From the NCBI RefSeq assembly GCF_014898815.1, contig NW_026515462.1, positions 1-64,000 of the forward strand: a stretch of DNA of 64,000 nt, written 5' to 3'. Both the position numbers and the translations under genes were made by a program. Of the stretch, positions 1-10,611 are shown in pieces (positions within the stretch are counted from its first letter, which is position 1; the number at the start of each line of letters is the position of its first letter). The notes below the pieces were generated by a model. The model was not told the origin of the DNA, did no database searches, and saw nothing but the letters and a program-made list of their open reading frames with translations. Source of the DNA: Panonychus citri (lineage: Eukaryota; Arthropoda; Arachnida; Trombidiformes; Tetranychidae).

Positions 1-403
1 TTAAGTTAAGTTCTTGAGCCAAACTGAATGATGAAAAGAAAAGCGATAGCTGCGCCATCTGTTTTTGAGAATAGAATTTAAACTTCCCGCTGTGAACTGT
101 TTCTATGGTTACTTACCTTTAAAACGTTTTGTTTGTGTTGATGTTTCAACTCACATGTTACATTTAATTGTCTCTTAATTGTTACCATTTATTAATTTAA
201 TTTGCTTTTTTTTATACCTCATTAAGCAACGTACTTTGTTAATTAACTGTGAGTATGATTATAATCTTTAAAATGTTCTTATGTTAATTCTAAGTTTTGT
301 TTTTCCATTTGTTACTTGATCTTATATTTTTCTCTTGAAATTTTTTCTCAAAACTCATCAGATTTTTTTTCTCTATGTTTGGTTAATTATTTCAGTTCAA
401 AAA

Positions 404-1860
404 ATGACAACTGATTTAACTACAATTGAAACTAAATATCGGGAAGCTGCTTTGATTCTTAAACGAATTGATACTAAAAAACTGAGCTTGAAAAAATGTA
501 TCTCCAATTTATCGGATTCTCTTTCTCCCTTGGTAACTAATATTTTTTTTCTTTTAGCGATTTACTAATGATTCTTTCTTTTCTTTATTCTTTTCTTTTT
601 TTTCGTTTAGGAAAAGAAAGCAATTTATGCTTTAGCTATCAATGCTGAAAAGAATAAAGAATCCATCAATAAGATGAAAAAGTTCTGTATTGATGAAAGT
701 CAACAGGCTCTTGATCCATATTTGTTATCGGTGTTACTTGGAAAGTTAATATTTGAACGGAAAGTTGCTCTTTACTCTTTACCTCAAGGAATTGCTGAGA
801 CTGATTTTATTGTCGAGCATAGAAGGAAATTAGCATCAATGAAAGCCCGTCAGCAAGAAACTCAAACACATATTTATTTGCGAATAAATAAATTGAAAAC
901 TCAGATTGAAGAGATAATTCCAGTTCTACTTTGCAATGGATTTAATCACAATGAAACGAAAAGTGATTGCTTTGAAACGTAACGAACAATTGAATTTTAA
1001 CAATTTTCAAATGATTAATTTTATTTTTAAATTTGTTTTCCAGTTTTGTGACTAATTGTCATGCTTTAAAGATGAGGAGTTTCATGAGAGATTTTCATTT
1101 TCAAGATGAGCTTCTTGTATTCCGACCTGCTGCCACCAAATACTTGACATGTTTGGACATTTATAAATCGGGAAAGATAATCATCCAAGATAAGGCCAGT
1201 TTATTAGCTGTTAAAGCCATGGGATTACAAGAAAACATGAACATACTGGACGTTTGTTGTGCTCCTGGAACCAAAACCGCAGCTATGGCCGCTTGTATGA
1301 AAAACGAAGGTCAAATTGTATCAATTGATAGAGATTCAAATCGATTGGGTGAAATGAAGGTTCTATTGGATCGACTTGGTGTTAAATGTTGTAAAACAGT
1401 TCATGGTGATTTTATTGAAATTGCTTCACAGTATCTTGGTGAAGATATTGATGTCCTTCTTTTAGATCCTTCATGTTCCGGAACAGGGCGGCCCGAAATG
1501 TCCAGAGATCAGGTTGATACTCACAGAATAGGTAAACTCGCCGGTTTTCAGACTCTCATGTTGAAAACAGCGTTCACTTTGGGAGCCAAGAAGTTACTCT
1601 ATTCAACATGTTCAGTTGATATGTTTGAAAATGAAGTGGTCATTTCAACTGCAATGAATGAATCACCTGAAGCTGCTAATTATCAGATTGTTGATCCAAT
1701 GCCTGATTGGCCTATGAGAAGTGAATCTACATTCCCGTTTGCAGATAAAGTAATTAGATCGGATAAATCACTTTTGACCAGAGGATTTTTCTTCTGTTTA
1801 TTTGAACGAATTGAAGCAAATGTCAAATCGAAAGGAAAGAAACGGAAAAACAAATTTTAA
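404..1860 (+). CDS. NSUN5: NSUN5-like 28S rRNA cytosine-C5 methyltransferase
   Basis: Three exons, 404-532, 611-978 and 1044-1860, join in frame through GT-AG introns to give about 437 aa, close to the family length. The product would methylate a cytosine of large-subunit rRNA in the nucleolus, using S-adenosylmethionine. Visible motifs are the SAM-binding DVCCAPGTKT, the motif IV stretch DPSCSGTG and the motif VI stretch YSTCSVDMFENE; the last two carry the two cysteines used by Nop2/Sun-family m5C enzymes. The C terminus is a lysine/arginine-rich tail. The start was taken at 404 because the open frame upstream lies in a T-rich probable leader and the family N terminus begins here. NSUN5 is favoured over other NSUN members by the overall order of the motifs and the N-terminal helical region. 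Confidence 0.88.
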
Positions 1861-2132
1861 ATTTTCCACAATTTATCTAATTAAAAAGTTGTAAAATTAA
1901 CAACCTGTAAAAATCATCAACTGATTTAGTTAATCAACGACCAAGATAGATTTATTTAGTCTGAGGATTTTAAACTCAAAGATTCTATGATTGATCACAT
2001 CGAGATTATTGAGTTTAATTATCAAAAATGTTAGTTCTTCTACATTATCTTTATGTAGAACCTCATAGTATCCTTACTTTTTGGTCAAGTCTTTCCTTTT
2101 CTCGTCTTTTAGTCTAATTAATTGTTGTAATC

Positions 2133-2447
2133 ATGGAAGATCAAGAAAACCAAGAAGATCATTCAAGAGACTCTTCTCGATCTTCAAATGATCATCTCAC
2201 TTCTGAACTTAAACGATTAGAACGACTTAAGTTACGACTTAAACGAAAACTTGAAAATTCAACCATTTTGATTAATTCTGCCAAAGAAGAATATAAAAGA
2301 TTATTGAAGTTCTACAAAGACCATTTCAAGTATCGATGTGTCTACTGTCCATATTATTCGTGTAAACGTGTTAATTATCTTCGACACTTGATTGTTTCCC
2401 ATCAAAGGTCTCGAAATCTCCATATCGACAGATCAAAATCAAACTGA
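2133..2447 (+). CDS. Small protein with one C2H2 zinc finger and coiled coil
   Basis: Single-exon ORF of 104 aa. Residues 1-25 are acidic and serine-rich, about 26-65 are a leucine/lysine/arginine-rich probable coiled coil, and about 68-91 form one C2H2 finger with spacing C-x2-C-x12-H-x4-H. It lies between NSUN5 and the phosphatase gene in the same orientation. A single finger plus coiled coil suggests a nucleic-acid or protein-binding factor, but I do not recognise the family. It could also be one exon of a longer gene, although no flanking splice sites are needed to explain it. Confidence 0.5.
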   Translation: MEDQENQEDHSRDSSRSSNDHLTSELKRLERLKLRLKRKLENSTILINSAKEEYKRLLKFYKDHFKYRCVYCPYYSCKRVNYLRHLIVSHQRSRNLHIDRSKSN

Positions 2448-2753
2448 AAAATATCAAGACTTTGACTCCATTTGATTATCCGAACTTTTTTTTTTACTAT
2501 TTCTATTCACAATTAATCGACAACTTTTTGTTTAATTCTTCAAATTAACTTTCCAAATTGTTCCTTAATTATATTTCATTTCTTTGGCTGTTGAAGCTGA
2601 TTTGCTGTTCTCCTTCCTCTTCTTCCTCTTCATCTCTTTCTCTTTAAACGTTATCCTTTAATCAGCTGATTGAAATTCTCTGTTTCAAAAGCTTTTCTGT
2701 TCTTGTGTTTTTCTTGTTGTTTCTTAATCCAGACAATCAACTAATCATCCACC

Positions 2754-3608
2754 ATGTCTGGGATGCTATTTAATCTATTCTATTTGGTTCGATCAAGATT
2801 CTTCTCCACTGGTCAAATTAGTAAATCAATCCATCCATGGGATATTCCTCTTCCACCAGTGTTACACCGGACATTGGAAAAAAGCTTCACCGATAATTAC
2901 GATGAGATTCTGATTCTTGGTGATATTCATGGTTGTTTCGATGAGATGTTCGAGTGTATCCAAAGTGCTCATCGCGATAATAATAGTAAAATATTGAAAA
3001 TATTTGTCGGTGATTTGGTAAACAAAGGAGAGAAACATTTACAGGTATTAGAATACCTAATGAGTGATGAAGCAAAGGATTGTATCTGCATTCGTGGTAA
3101 TCATGATGAGAAAGTAATTAGAGAATATCTTAAATTGCAAAAAGAATCGAAAACATCCCAACCCGTTTACGAATGGATTAAAAATCTAAACGAACAACAA
3201 TTAAATTTCCTCATTAATCTTCCCTATACTCTAACATTACCTGCTTTAAATATAACAATTGTTCACGCTGGTTTAATTCCTGGTTTACCCTTGGAAGACA
3301 ATCAACCATTTGATATGGTTAATATGAGGAATTTGATTAAAGATGATTCATCTAATTCTTATATCCCAGTTAGACAAGGAAAGGAGGGTGAACCATGGGC
3401 ATCGCTTTGGAATGGTCCTAATCACGTTTATTTTGGGCATGACGCTAAAAGAGGTCATCAACTACATCGATTAGCGACTGGACTGGACACTGGATGTGTT
3501 TATGGTAAACAATTAACAGCGATCTTCGTTCAGGGTCCAAGAAAAGGGACTTATATCACAATCAACGCCAAGAAAGTTTACCAACCAATTACAGGCGCTA
3601 ACGATTAG
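2754..3608 (+). CDS. ApaH-like metallophosphatase (ALPH type)
   Basis: Single-exon ORF of 284 aa with the full set of calcineurin-like phosphoesterase motifs: GDIHG (near residue 58), GDLVNKG (near 86), GNHDEK (near 115), HAGLIPG (near 171) and GHDAKRG near the C terminus. These supply the two-metal site of the PPP-related ApaH family, which hydrolyses dinucleoside polyphosphates or, in ALPH relatives, mRNA caps. The N terminus (about 25 aa, hydrophobic plus arginines) could be a mitochondrial presequence. The ATG at 2754 has a good context (CACCATGTC) and is preceded by a T-rich leader. Substrate is inferred from family only. Confidence 0.82.
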   Translation: MSGMLFNLFYLVRSRFFSTGQISKSIHPWDIPLPPVLHRTLEKSFTDNYDEILILGDIHGCFDEMFECIQSAHRDNNSKILKIFVGDLVNKGEKHLQVLEYLMSDEAKDCICIRGNHDEKVIREYLKLQKESKTSQPVYEWIKNLNEQQLNFLINLPYTLTLPALNITIVHAGLIPGLPLEDNQPFDMVNMRNLIKDDSSNSYIPVRQGKEGEPWASLWNGPNHVYFGHDAKRGHQLHRLATGLDTGCVYGKQLTAIFVQGPRKGTYITINAKKVYQPITGAND

Positions 3609-3769
3609 AAATCAAATCGTTTAACCGAAAAAAAAAGTTCAATTTAAATCTTGATAATCTAACAATGTAATACTTATTCAAAAGTAATTGCTACACATTA
3701 ATGTATTTCTTAAATTATATCATATGAGTTTGAACTATTTATTTAAGTTAATTAGTTGATTTACGATTA

Positions 3770-5890
3770 TTACAACTTCGGTTTAACATTTACAGTTAAT
3801 TCCTCGAGCCATTCTGGTCGGTCAAAAGCGCCTTTGGCATTTTTTAAAGCGGAAAATATGTTATCATAAATTTTACCATCGGATAATCCTAATGATGAAT
3901 TAAGGATATGATCTGGTGGAGAAAATGAATCAACCAAAGCAACTGAATTATCCTTTAAATCATAACACAATTGAAGAATCAATTCCTTGATTATCGTCGG
4001 GGTTCCGGTAATCAATTCACTTCCAGTTGATTGTGACTTTGGAAGTGACAAGTAACCAGATTCATAAAGTATCGATAAATGTTTCTCGATTGACCAAAGA
4101 CCATAAAGAAGACCTAATTGTTTGAGAACTTTAATTATCTCTTTGGGTGCATGATTAAAATTGATTAGAAATGATTGGTAACGATTAAGAGCTTCTAATT
4201 CAAAGAAGACGATTGATAAGCTTCGTAAATAGTAAACTTGAGTTGCGTTTTTAGCGGCGAATTGATCACCTAATTGTTCAGTTTTTCGTAACAATTTAGA
4301 GTAACTTAAACGTAATAAATAACAAACAAGAAATTGGTAAGCATTTAACACTCCGGTTATATCATTAAGTTGATTGTTATTTGATTTTTTATCCATAATT
4401 GCATCAATTGAATCAATAAAATTAACCGAACCAAAAGGTGACCTGATTGGTTTTCCCGTTTCAACCTTTTCCTTGTAGTATTTAATCAGATAGTTACTTG
4501 TCTGTTGAAGGAGGACATTGTTATCACCTTCGTAAGTGACATTAGCATCGTGGTCATTTCTCAGGTCACCAAATCTAGCGGCTTTCAAGTAACCATATCC
4601 ACCACAACATTCCCGACACTCTTGAATTGTATCCATGGCTATCCAGGTGACCATTGCCTTGCCCACTGAAGACAGTGAATGAATCTCAGCACCCATGGCG
4701 GAAATATCGGTGCCAGGAACGCGAACCATTTTGGCCAAGTAAAACTGAACGAAATCACGATAAAATGAGCCAAAAAAGTTATGGAACACAAATGAAACCG
4801 CTAGATAAGGTATTAACCTCCATTGTTGACTTTGATAGTCGATTATTGGTATTTCCTCGCCATTCGCTGGACCAAACTGCCGACGAATAGCTGAATATCT
4901 AATTGCAATGGTCAACGCTGACTGCATATTGGTAACACCAAATTGGATAATAAACAAGCGACCTGATGAAAGGACACCCAAAGTTGAGCCGATTCTTTCG
5001 CTTTTATCTTTGACCTGAGAGATGTACTTTCCCTCCGCTGTAACATCTGAGCTGCGACTAAGCAAGGCTGACTTTGGTACTCGATAGTTGTTGAAGGTCA
5101 TAAAACCATTGTCTAACCCATTAAGACCCACTTTTGCGCCCATGTCGCCGATGACGATCCCGGGAAAGGTTTCAAATGTGGTTGAGTCACGAACAGGAAC
5201 AAGAAATGAGTGTAATCCATGGCAAACACCATCTTCTGTGTAGAGTTGAGCAAAAACGACCGCATGAGTTGCCGACTGGCCTAAAACACCAGACCAAACT
5301 TTAGTCGCTTCCAAGTTTGGAGTATTAAAAATGAAACACTGATCCTTTGGATCAAAAGTTGCCGATGTTTTCAATGCCTTGGTGTTACTTCCGTGTGCCA
5401 GTTCCGTTATACTGAGAGCTCCGAGGCCTTTAAAGTTCATCACATCGACAATTAACTCTGAATTGCGGCCGCTTTTATCAGATTTACAGGCAAGAACAAA
5501 ATATTCATAGGAAAGTGTCCGTTTAACAATTAAAGACCAAGAAAACTGACCAATTGCCTGAACAAAAGTTGGAATCCTAAAAGGTTGACTTAGATCTTCA
5601 TCTTCGGAAGACAATTTATAATCAACTAAATGCTTCAATCGAGCAAAAGTTAATTGTCTCTCCTCATCTCGACTATACTCGTCCCAAGGATTTTGATGGA
5701 AAACGGGATCTGATCTTAACATGGACCAAATTTGATTCTTATAACGAATAACATAATCACCTTCGAGAACAAGTTTCATCATCTTCCAATCAAAGGTTGC
5801 CCTTGACCGCCACTCATCAAGCGGACCCTTCGGCCAATCGGGTAGACAATCAGCAACAAGATCAACATTTAATTCAGTTGATGAAAACAT
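3770..5890 (-). CDS. Peroxisomal acyl-CoA oxidase (ACOX3-like)
   Basis: Intronless ORF of about 706 aa from the ATG at 5890; the frame is open a further 90 nt upstream from a non-ATG codon, but 5890 gives the usual N terminus. The enzyme oxidises acyl-CoA to trans-2-enoyl-CoA with FAD, making hydrogen peroxide, in peroxisomal beta-oxidation. Family landmarks are the flavin-binding region with ITELAHGSNTKAL, GMGAKVG-like GDMGAKVGLNGLDNG, the helical region RRQFGP and the catalytic-glutamate motif VTYEGDNNVLLQQ. The C terminus ends in PKL, a plausible PTS1 peroxisomal signal variant. Relatedness to pristanoyl-type ACOX3 is judged from overall motifs and is less certain than the enzyme class. 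Confidence 0.88.
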   Translation of the reverse strand: MFSSTELNVDLVADCLPDWPKGPLDEWRSRATFDWKMMKLVLEGDYVIRYKNQIWSMLRSDPVFHQNPWDEYSRDEERQLTFARLKHLVDYKLSSEDEDLSQPFRIPTFVQAIGQFSWSLIVKRTLSYEYFVLACKSDKSGRNSELIVDVMNFKGLGALSITELAHGSNTKALKTSATFDPKDQCFIFNTPNLEATKVWSGVLGQSATHAVVFAQLYTEDGVCHGLHSFLVPVRDSTTFETFPGIVIGDMGAKVGLNGLDNGFMTFNNYRVPKSALLSRSSDVTAEGKYISQVKDKSERIGSTLGVLSSGRLFIIQFGVTNMQSALTIAIRYSAIRRQFGPANGEEIPIIDYQSQQWRLIPYLAVSFVFHNFFGSFYRDFVQFYLAKMVRVPGTDISAMGAEIHSLSSVGKAMVTWIAMDTIQECRECCGGYGYLKAARFGDLRNDHDANVTYEGDNNVLLQQTSNYLIKYYKEKVETGKPIRSPFGSVNFIDSIDAIMDKKSNNNQLNDITGVLNAYQFLVCYLLRLSYSKLLRKTEQLGDQFAAKNATQVYYLRSLSIVFFELEALNRYQSFLINFNHAPKEIIKVLKQLGLLYGLWSIEKHLSILYESGYLSLPKSQSTGSELITGTPTIIKELILQLCYDLKDNSVALVDSFSPPDHILNSSLGLSDGKIYDNIFSALKNAKGAFDRPEWLEELTVNVKPKL

Positions 5891-7069
5891 GATAACAATT
5901 AAACAAGAATCAACAGAAACAAAAATACAAAACGAATCCAATAAAATAGTCACAATCACAATTTGAATGAAACTGATCAAATGTCAATAGCTGCAAATGT
6001 CTGAATCAACAAGAAGAGTTTTAATTGTGAGTGACTTTTGTTAAATTGTTGATTCGCAAAGATAAAGATGATTTGATTTTCCAACTAACAATTAACTGAC
6101 TGCAGTTACAATACATGAAAATTAGTTTCATGTCTTATTTAGTCAACTCCTTTTCACTTGCTTACCTTTATTATTGTATTTTAATTCAGTTAATTGTTAA
6201 CATTCTGATTCGCTTGATTACTTTGCTTCGTCTGTTCATTAGAATTGCTATAATTATTATATCATTTCCTTACAATTAACTTTTCCTTACCTTCAAAATG
6301 TATTAATTTTTCATCGTAATCATCACCAACCGTTAATCATTAACACCAATCTTAAATTAGTCAATTGATTTGACAAATTTTTCCTTCATGATTTAAACTT
6401 TTCTTTGTTAAATTTGATCACAATTAATTAACACACAATTTTCATGTTCCTTGGGATAATAATTCATTTAGTATTCACGTTTTAATTGTTACTTTTTTCA
6501 ACTAATTAAACTTAAAGCAGAAAAATGTGATTAGATTTTCACATTTCTGAAAATTTAACTGATTTTAATTGTTACTTTGATGATCATGAACCGTTTTTCA
6601 ACTTGCTTTTTAATTTAAGTTAGTTGATTAACAACAGAAATGCAAAGGATTAATCTGATTGTTGACAATTGAAACTAAGACATAATCAATAGTTTAATTG
6701 TAATTGAAAGTTAATCATAATCACCGATGAAAAAGGAAAATGATCTGTCGTTTTTTTCGTAAAATTTGATTTTTCATTCACTTCGAATCTGATAGATCAG
6801 GTTCGACTTTTGTTTCGAACTCGCGACAAAGTTCAATCTTCTTTTCGTGGCCTAACCTCAAACGAGTTCACGAATCGTAAATGAAAAAAATACATTAACA
6901 GATAATCAGTAATCATATTCAACTCTTTGGTTGATAGAGAACCAGAATAATTGTGAGATAGTTTGTTACTGCAGAGAAATTATTTATTTTTCAATAGCAA
7001 TTGGAATAGACAATTGATATTGATTGTCAATTATCATTATGATTCTTCAATTAAGAAATGATTAGTTGG
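5891..7069. other. Intergenic, AT-rich
   Basis: No convincing ORF, RNA gene or repeat. Rich in CAATTAA/TTAATTG words. It holds the divergent 5' side of the oxidase gene and the 3' side of the saposin-like locus. Confidence 0.6.
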
Positions 7070-7918
7070 TTAATGGGTTGATTTTTGGCCGTATGGTAAT
7101 TTCAATTCACTTGGTTTTTCTGATGGTTCGCAGACATCGAAAAGATCCCAACACAAATAGTTCTGAGTAGTTTTGTCGATCATATTATCGGTGATTGAAT
7201 TGAAATAAACAGAGTTAAGGTCGGAACATTTTTTATAATCTTCTTCACTTGGAACTGCGTCAGTTTTCATCCACCACAAACAACCATTTTCAGCTAGAGC
7301 AGCGAAAGTATTAGCATAGTTTCCAGCGCCCATGTAAGTGACCGCAGCGATAATATCTTTACATTCCTTGCAAACGGCCTTATCATAAACTTTGGGAGGA
7401 TTTTGTTTAGGTGTAACTGGAGCAGCAGGAAGATTTGTAAACTAATGTCGAGGTTGAATTAGCTTCACAGACACCATAGTAAGCACAGAGTCCTTGCGCT
7501 CTACTTTGCCGTTCGATAAGAAGGTCAAATGAAGCCTCGAATACTTTAACATAAGAATCGCAAGATCCTTCAGGAGTTGGTATTACTACAACGCTCCTTA
7601 AGTTCAGGTAAGAACTCATTTTGAGCTAATCTCAAATCAGTTATATCCGATATGACTTCAGACATGCAAACCTCACAAGGAGCCTTTCCTTTAGCCCAAT
7701 CACCAAATTTAGATCCACTCCAAAGAGCATCACAATAATCTAACGAAAGAAAAAAAAAGAAATCGAAACAATTAGTACAATCTATTCATCTTTAGATTCC
7801 CAGAGAAAAAAAATTTAATCGTCAAATTTACTAATGAGTACGGTTGACATAAGTAAATGTATTAATACTTACATGATGAAATGACGACGACAAAAGTAAC
7901 AGCTAAGAAATGGTTCAT
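7070..7918 (-). pseudogene. Secreted two-saposin-domain protein, broken by two frameshifts
   Basis: Exon 1 (7918-7873) encodes a signal peptide beginning MNHFLAVTF and ends in GTAAGT; exon 2 starts after TTAG at 7739. Exon 2 encodes CEVC plus a helical stretch ending in a cysteine near 7595. The next saposin half (SCDSYVKVFEASF to CAYYGVC, about 7570-7465) is in another frame. The second domain (CKECKDI to LCWDLFDVC, about 7365-7100) is in a third frame. Cysteine spacing is saposin-like throughout, so the protein was clearly once continuous. Two +1 shifts, near 7590 and 7440, break it. Saposin-like proteins bind or disturb lipids. Either this is a recent pseudogene or the assembly has single-base indels here; the otherwise clean sequence leaves both open. 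Confidence 0.6.
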
Positions 7919-9413
7919 GATTATTTCCTGGGATAAATTAACAACAATTAAAAGAATAGATTTGAAATCGAGTTAGTTAATAATAGTAGTATTGTTTAAC
8001 TTTCTTTATATATTCTTTTTTTAATCTTCCCCGATTTCTAAATAATTGATCTTTGGTAATTGATTGATCGATTCCACGATTGATTAAAAAGATTCGGGCG
8101 TTTTTTAACTCTTACGAACAATTGTCCTAATATCTCGAGACCCTTGAACATTAAAGTACAAATGAGTTTATAAATTCAAAGATCGAGAACGTTTTATATG
8201 CCCTTGAATTGTTTCAATTAAAATCAATGTTAATCAATAGATTTACATAGAGAAATTAAACTCGAGAAGAAAAAAGTTAGTTGATTAAAATGATCAACAA
8301 TTAACTAATCACTGTGTCTACATTTTGTTGATTCTCTGGCTAAGATCATAACATTTATCATCTTATAAATTATAAATCTTATTGTAATTATTGAATAATA
8401 TTACATTTTATCAGTGTATTATTTTGTGTATATTATGACAATCAATCAATTGATTAATAGCTGTGTGATTATCGCCTATTATCAATATTTATTATTCGCT
8501 CAGTACTAATCCATTGTATTAATATTGATGCCTCGACTTTTGATTGATTAAATAAATTGTCAACACTTTTTTTCTCAGAATTTAGATTAAAACAATGTGA
8601 TGTCAACGTAATGAAAACTTTCATGAAATATTTATGATTTAGACTCAGAGAAATTAAGGAATCAGGAAAGTTTAACGTTTTTTAATCAATTTAAAGTATA
8701 AATACAATTAAACAACAATCAGTATCATCAATTTGATCGGTCACTTACCCTTTGACCTCAAGATAATTGACTCTGAAATGAGAAATGAATATAAAATGAC
8801 CTTGAATGAAGGTTATGAATTGTTGCTCGTGATGGTCAATCAACTCAACCAAACCATTTAACTTTCAATTACTTTGGTTTTTAATTTGACGATTAAGGTT
8901 AAAGTTGTAACTTAATTGTTTACGATTAGCGATGATTAACTTTTATTATTTAACCTTTTCCCTTCAATAATCTAAATTGAATCGATTTACTTGTCAAGTT
9001 AATTGTACTTCTTGTTATTAAATCATCATTATTTTCTAACTGTAAATTTGATTTTAACTTTGATTTCCTGGTTTAGTTAATTGTTGTTAAATTTACCTTG
9101 GTTGTAATTTAATTGTTGTTCATTTGTAAAGGGAACATAATTAAGATCAATTACTTTTTGTCGAGATGAGAATTGTTCATTTGGCAGTCTGATTGTTATC
9201 AACTGATTAAATTTTAATAGAAAATGTTTCCTTTCAATTGAAATTGCTAATTAATTGGGAAACAATTTTTAAATTAGTTTCGTTTAATTCAATTCAATTT
9301 AATCATGTTTAGTGTTAAATGTGTTTACTCTCGATGGTAATTTCTTTTGTTGGATTAAATTAACAGTTAAACAAAAAAGGGAAAATTTAAGGCGCAATTT
9401 AATCATTTTCTCT
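7919..9413. other. Intergenic, left host flank of the provirus
   Basis: AT-rich noncoding DNA with no ORF over 60 codons and no RNA gene that I can support. The provirus begins at 9414. Confidence 0.6.
9408..9413. repeat. Left target-site duplication (TTCTCT)
   Basis: TTCTCT directly precedes the left terminus; CTCTCT (27214-27219) directly follows the right one. Five of six bases match. A 6-bp duplication is typical of Polinton integration. Confidence 0.6.
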
Positions 9414-9426
9414 AGTAGTATAAAAA

Positions 9427-9707
9427 GTTAACCTCTGGCACAGTTTTATACAGGGTGTACCAAAGTGAAAATCATCCTACGGTGTGATCTGAATACAGGG
9501 TGCCCTTTAGGGCACCCTGTATATGAGGTCAAGTATACAAGTTAACCTCTGGCACTATGAAAAACCATCTTTTGGAGCCTTCTGAATACCGAGTGTTCTA
9601 TGATGTTATTATATATGGGTTAACTTCTGGCACACTTCAGAAAACCTTCATAAGATGTGTTATTAAATATTATAATGGAATTTTCTATACAAGTACACTT
9701 CTAGCAC
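9427..9707 (+). promoter_or_regulatory. Four iterated 15-mers inside the TIR
   Basis: GTTAACCTCTGGCAC occurs at 9427 and 9541, GTTAACTTCTGGCAC at 9619 and GTACACTTCTAGCAC at 9693, all in direct orientation with spacings of 114, 78 and 74 bp. The right TIR holds the mirror set. Repeated sites at transposon ends usually bind the integrase or replication initiator, so this is a candidate protein-binding array; the function is inferred. Confidence 0.6.
9494..9521 (+). repeat. Near-terminal palindrome in the TIR
   Basis: TACAGGGTGCCC, a TTTA spacer and GGGCACCCTGTA form a perfect 12-bp inverted repeat about 80 bp from the element end. The right TIR copy has one arm mismatch. It could form a hairpin in single-stranded replication intermediates. 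Confidence 0.7.
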
Positions 9708-9933
9708 ATGTGGCGCCATCTGGTAATTTCCTGATCAACAATTTTGGCTTTTTTAAGCTAATTTTTTTTCGATAACTAATAATCACTGTCTACTTTTTAT
9801 AACCAATAGAATTTTTGACTCCGCCCTTCATGTCTAAAATTTCCATAATACATCTCCAAACTCTCATTTCAGTTTCAGACTTCATAAGATGTGTATCTCT
9901 TCTGGCGATCAGTTTTCAAGTGTTTATTCTGTG

Positions 9934-10329
9934 ATGGCGAGAACAAGACCTCAATATGAAAGAGTAAGTATATATTTATTAATGTTACTTTAGTTTAAAG
10001 TTATTAATAAATGTTCCTTACTCTTACAGTTAATTCAAACCTATGAGTCCTCACTGGATTACTTTACAAACAGAGCTCGTCCATATGTTACCAGATTAAG
10101 ACAATTTGAGTTTGACCTTAGTGATTGGTACATTCCATTCATTCGAGAGGATTTAGAAGCCTCACTCAGAATAGTTCGTGAAAGAATAATGCCTGATTTT
10201 GATGACCCTGCATATGAGTACGCTGTCGAGTTGAGAAGAATCGATATATTCAGGACTCAATTATTACATCATTTACGTGTATTACAAAGAAATCCATTAT
10301 ATATTCCAGATTTCATTCAAGGTCCATAA
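9934..10329 (+). CDS. Provirus small protein, member 1 of a three-copy family
   Basis: Spliced two-exon gene too short for a simple ORF scan: exon 1 9934-9963, intron with GTAAGT donor and CTTACAG acceptor, exon 2 10030-10329, giving about 109 aa. An in-frame upstream ATG at 9889 would add 15 residues. The protein is helical and charged, with a central FDLSDW segment, then EDLEAS, and a C-terminal ELRRIDIF. The same layout recurs in the genes at 23886-24312 and 25193-25540 at the other end of the element, including the position and phase of the first intron in one of them. An AATAAA lies at 10397. I do not know the family; being the first gene inside the left TIR suggests early expression. 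Confidence 0.65.
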
Positions 10330-10451
10330 TCTGTATAAGCCCTGTATCAATATCAAATACACTAAATACACTAAATACACTATATATGACTCATCAATAA
10401 AAATGAAATTTTAAAATTCAAAAAAAAAATGTGTCCCGCTCTTTTCTCACA

Positions 10452-10459
10452 TATAAATA
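10452..10459 (+). promoter_or_regulatory. TATA box
   Basis: TATAAATA, about 50 nt ahead of the ATG at 10504 and 125 nt ahead of the TBP-like ORF. Confidence 0.45.
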
Positions 10460-10503
10460 CCCCTGATTCAGTTTCCCTTTATTCATTTCTACTTCAAACT
10501 TCA

Positions 10504-10611
10504 ATGTGTCTACTTGTCCTCTTAATCTTCCTAGTTATTCTTGTTATTATCGTGTACTTTTTAAATATCTATTACCATGTCTATATGCCCCCAGAATTAC
10601 GAGTCGCTTAA
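10504..10611 (+). CDS. Possible 35-aa single-pass membrane protein
   Basis: Short ORF beginning MCLLVLLIFLVILVII, one hydrophobic segment of about 20 residues followed by a polar tail. It is the first ATG after the TATA box at 10452 and overlaps the start of the TBP-like ORF by 35 nt in another frame. Small hydrophobic proteins are common in DNA viruses, but a chance ORF in T-rich DNA is a real alternative. The frame is open further upstream to 10429, across the TATA box. Confidence 0.3.
   Translation: MCLLVLLIFLVILVIIVYFLNIYYHVYMPPELRVA

Larger units (their letters stand above)
9414..9759 (+). repeat. Left terminal inverted repeat
   Basis: 346 bp matching the reverse complement of 26866-27213. 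By eye there are two substitutions and four indels of 1-3 bp. The TIR holds four iterations of a GTTAACCTCTGGCAC-like motif and a 12-bp-arm palindrome. An open frame of 72 codons across it (9557-9775) has no sign of being a gene. Confidence 0.93.

Noticed and set aside
4654..4890. 78-codon ORF opposite the oxidase gene
   Set aside because: Shadow of a well-supported gene on the other strand.
6780..6870. tRNA-like GGTTCGA stretch
   Set aside because: No matching acceptor stem, D arm or A box could be drawn.
9557..9775. 72-codon ORF in the left TIR
   Set aside because: It lies in repeat DNA whose other copy does not keep the frame because of the TIR indels.
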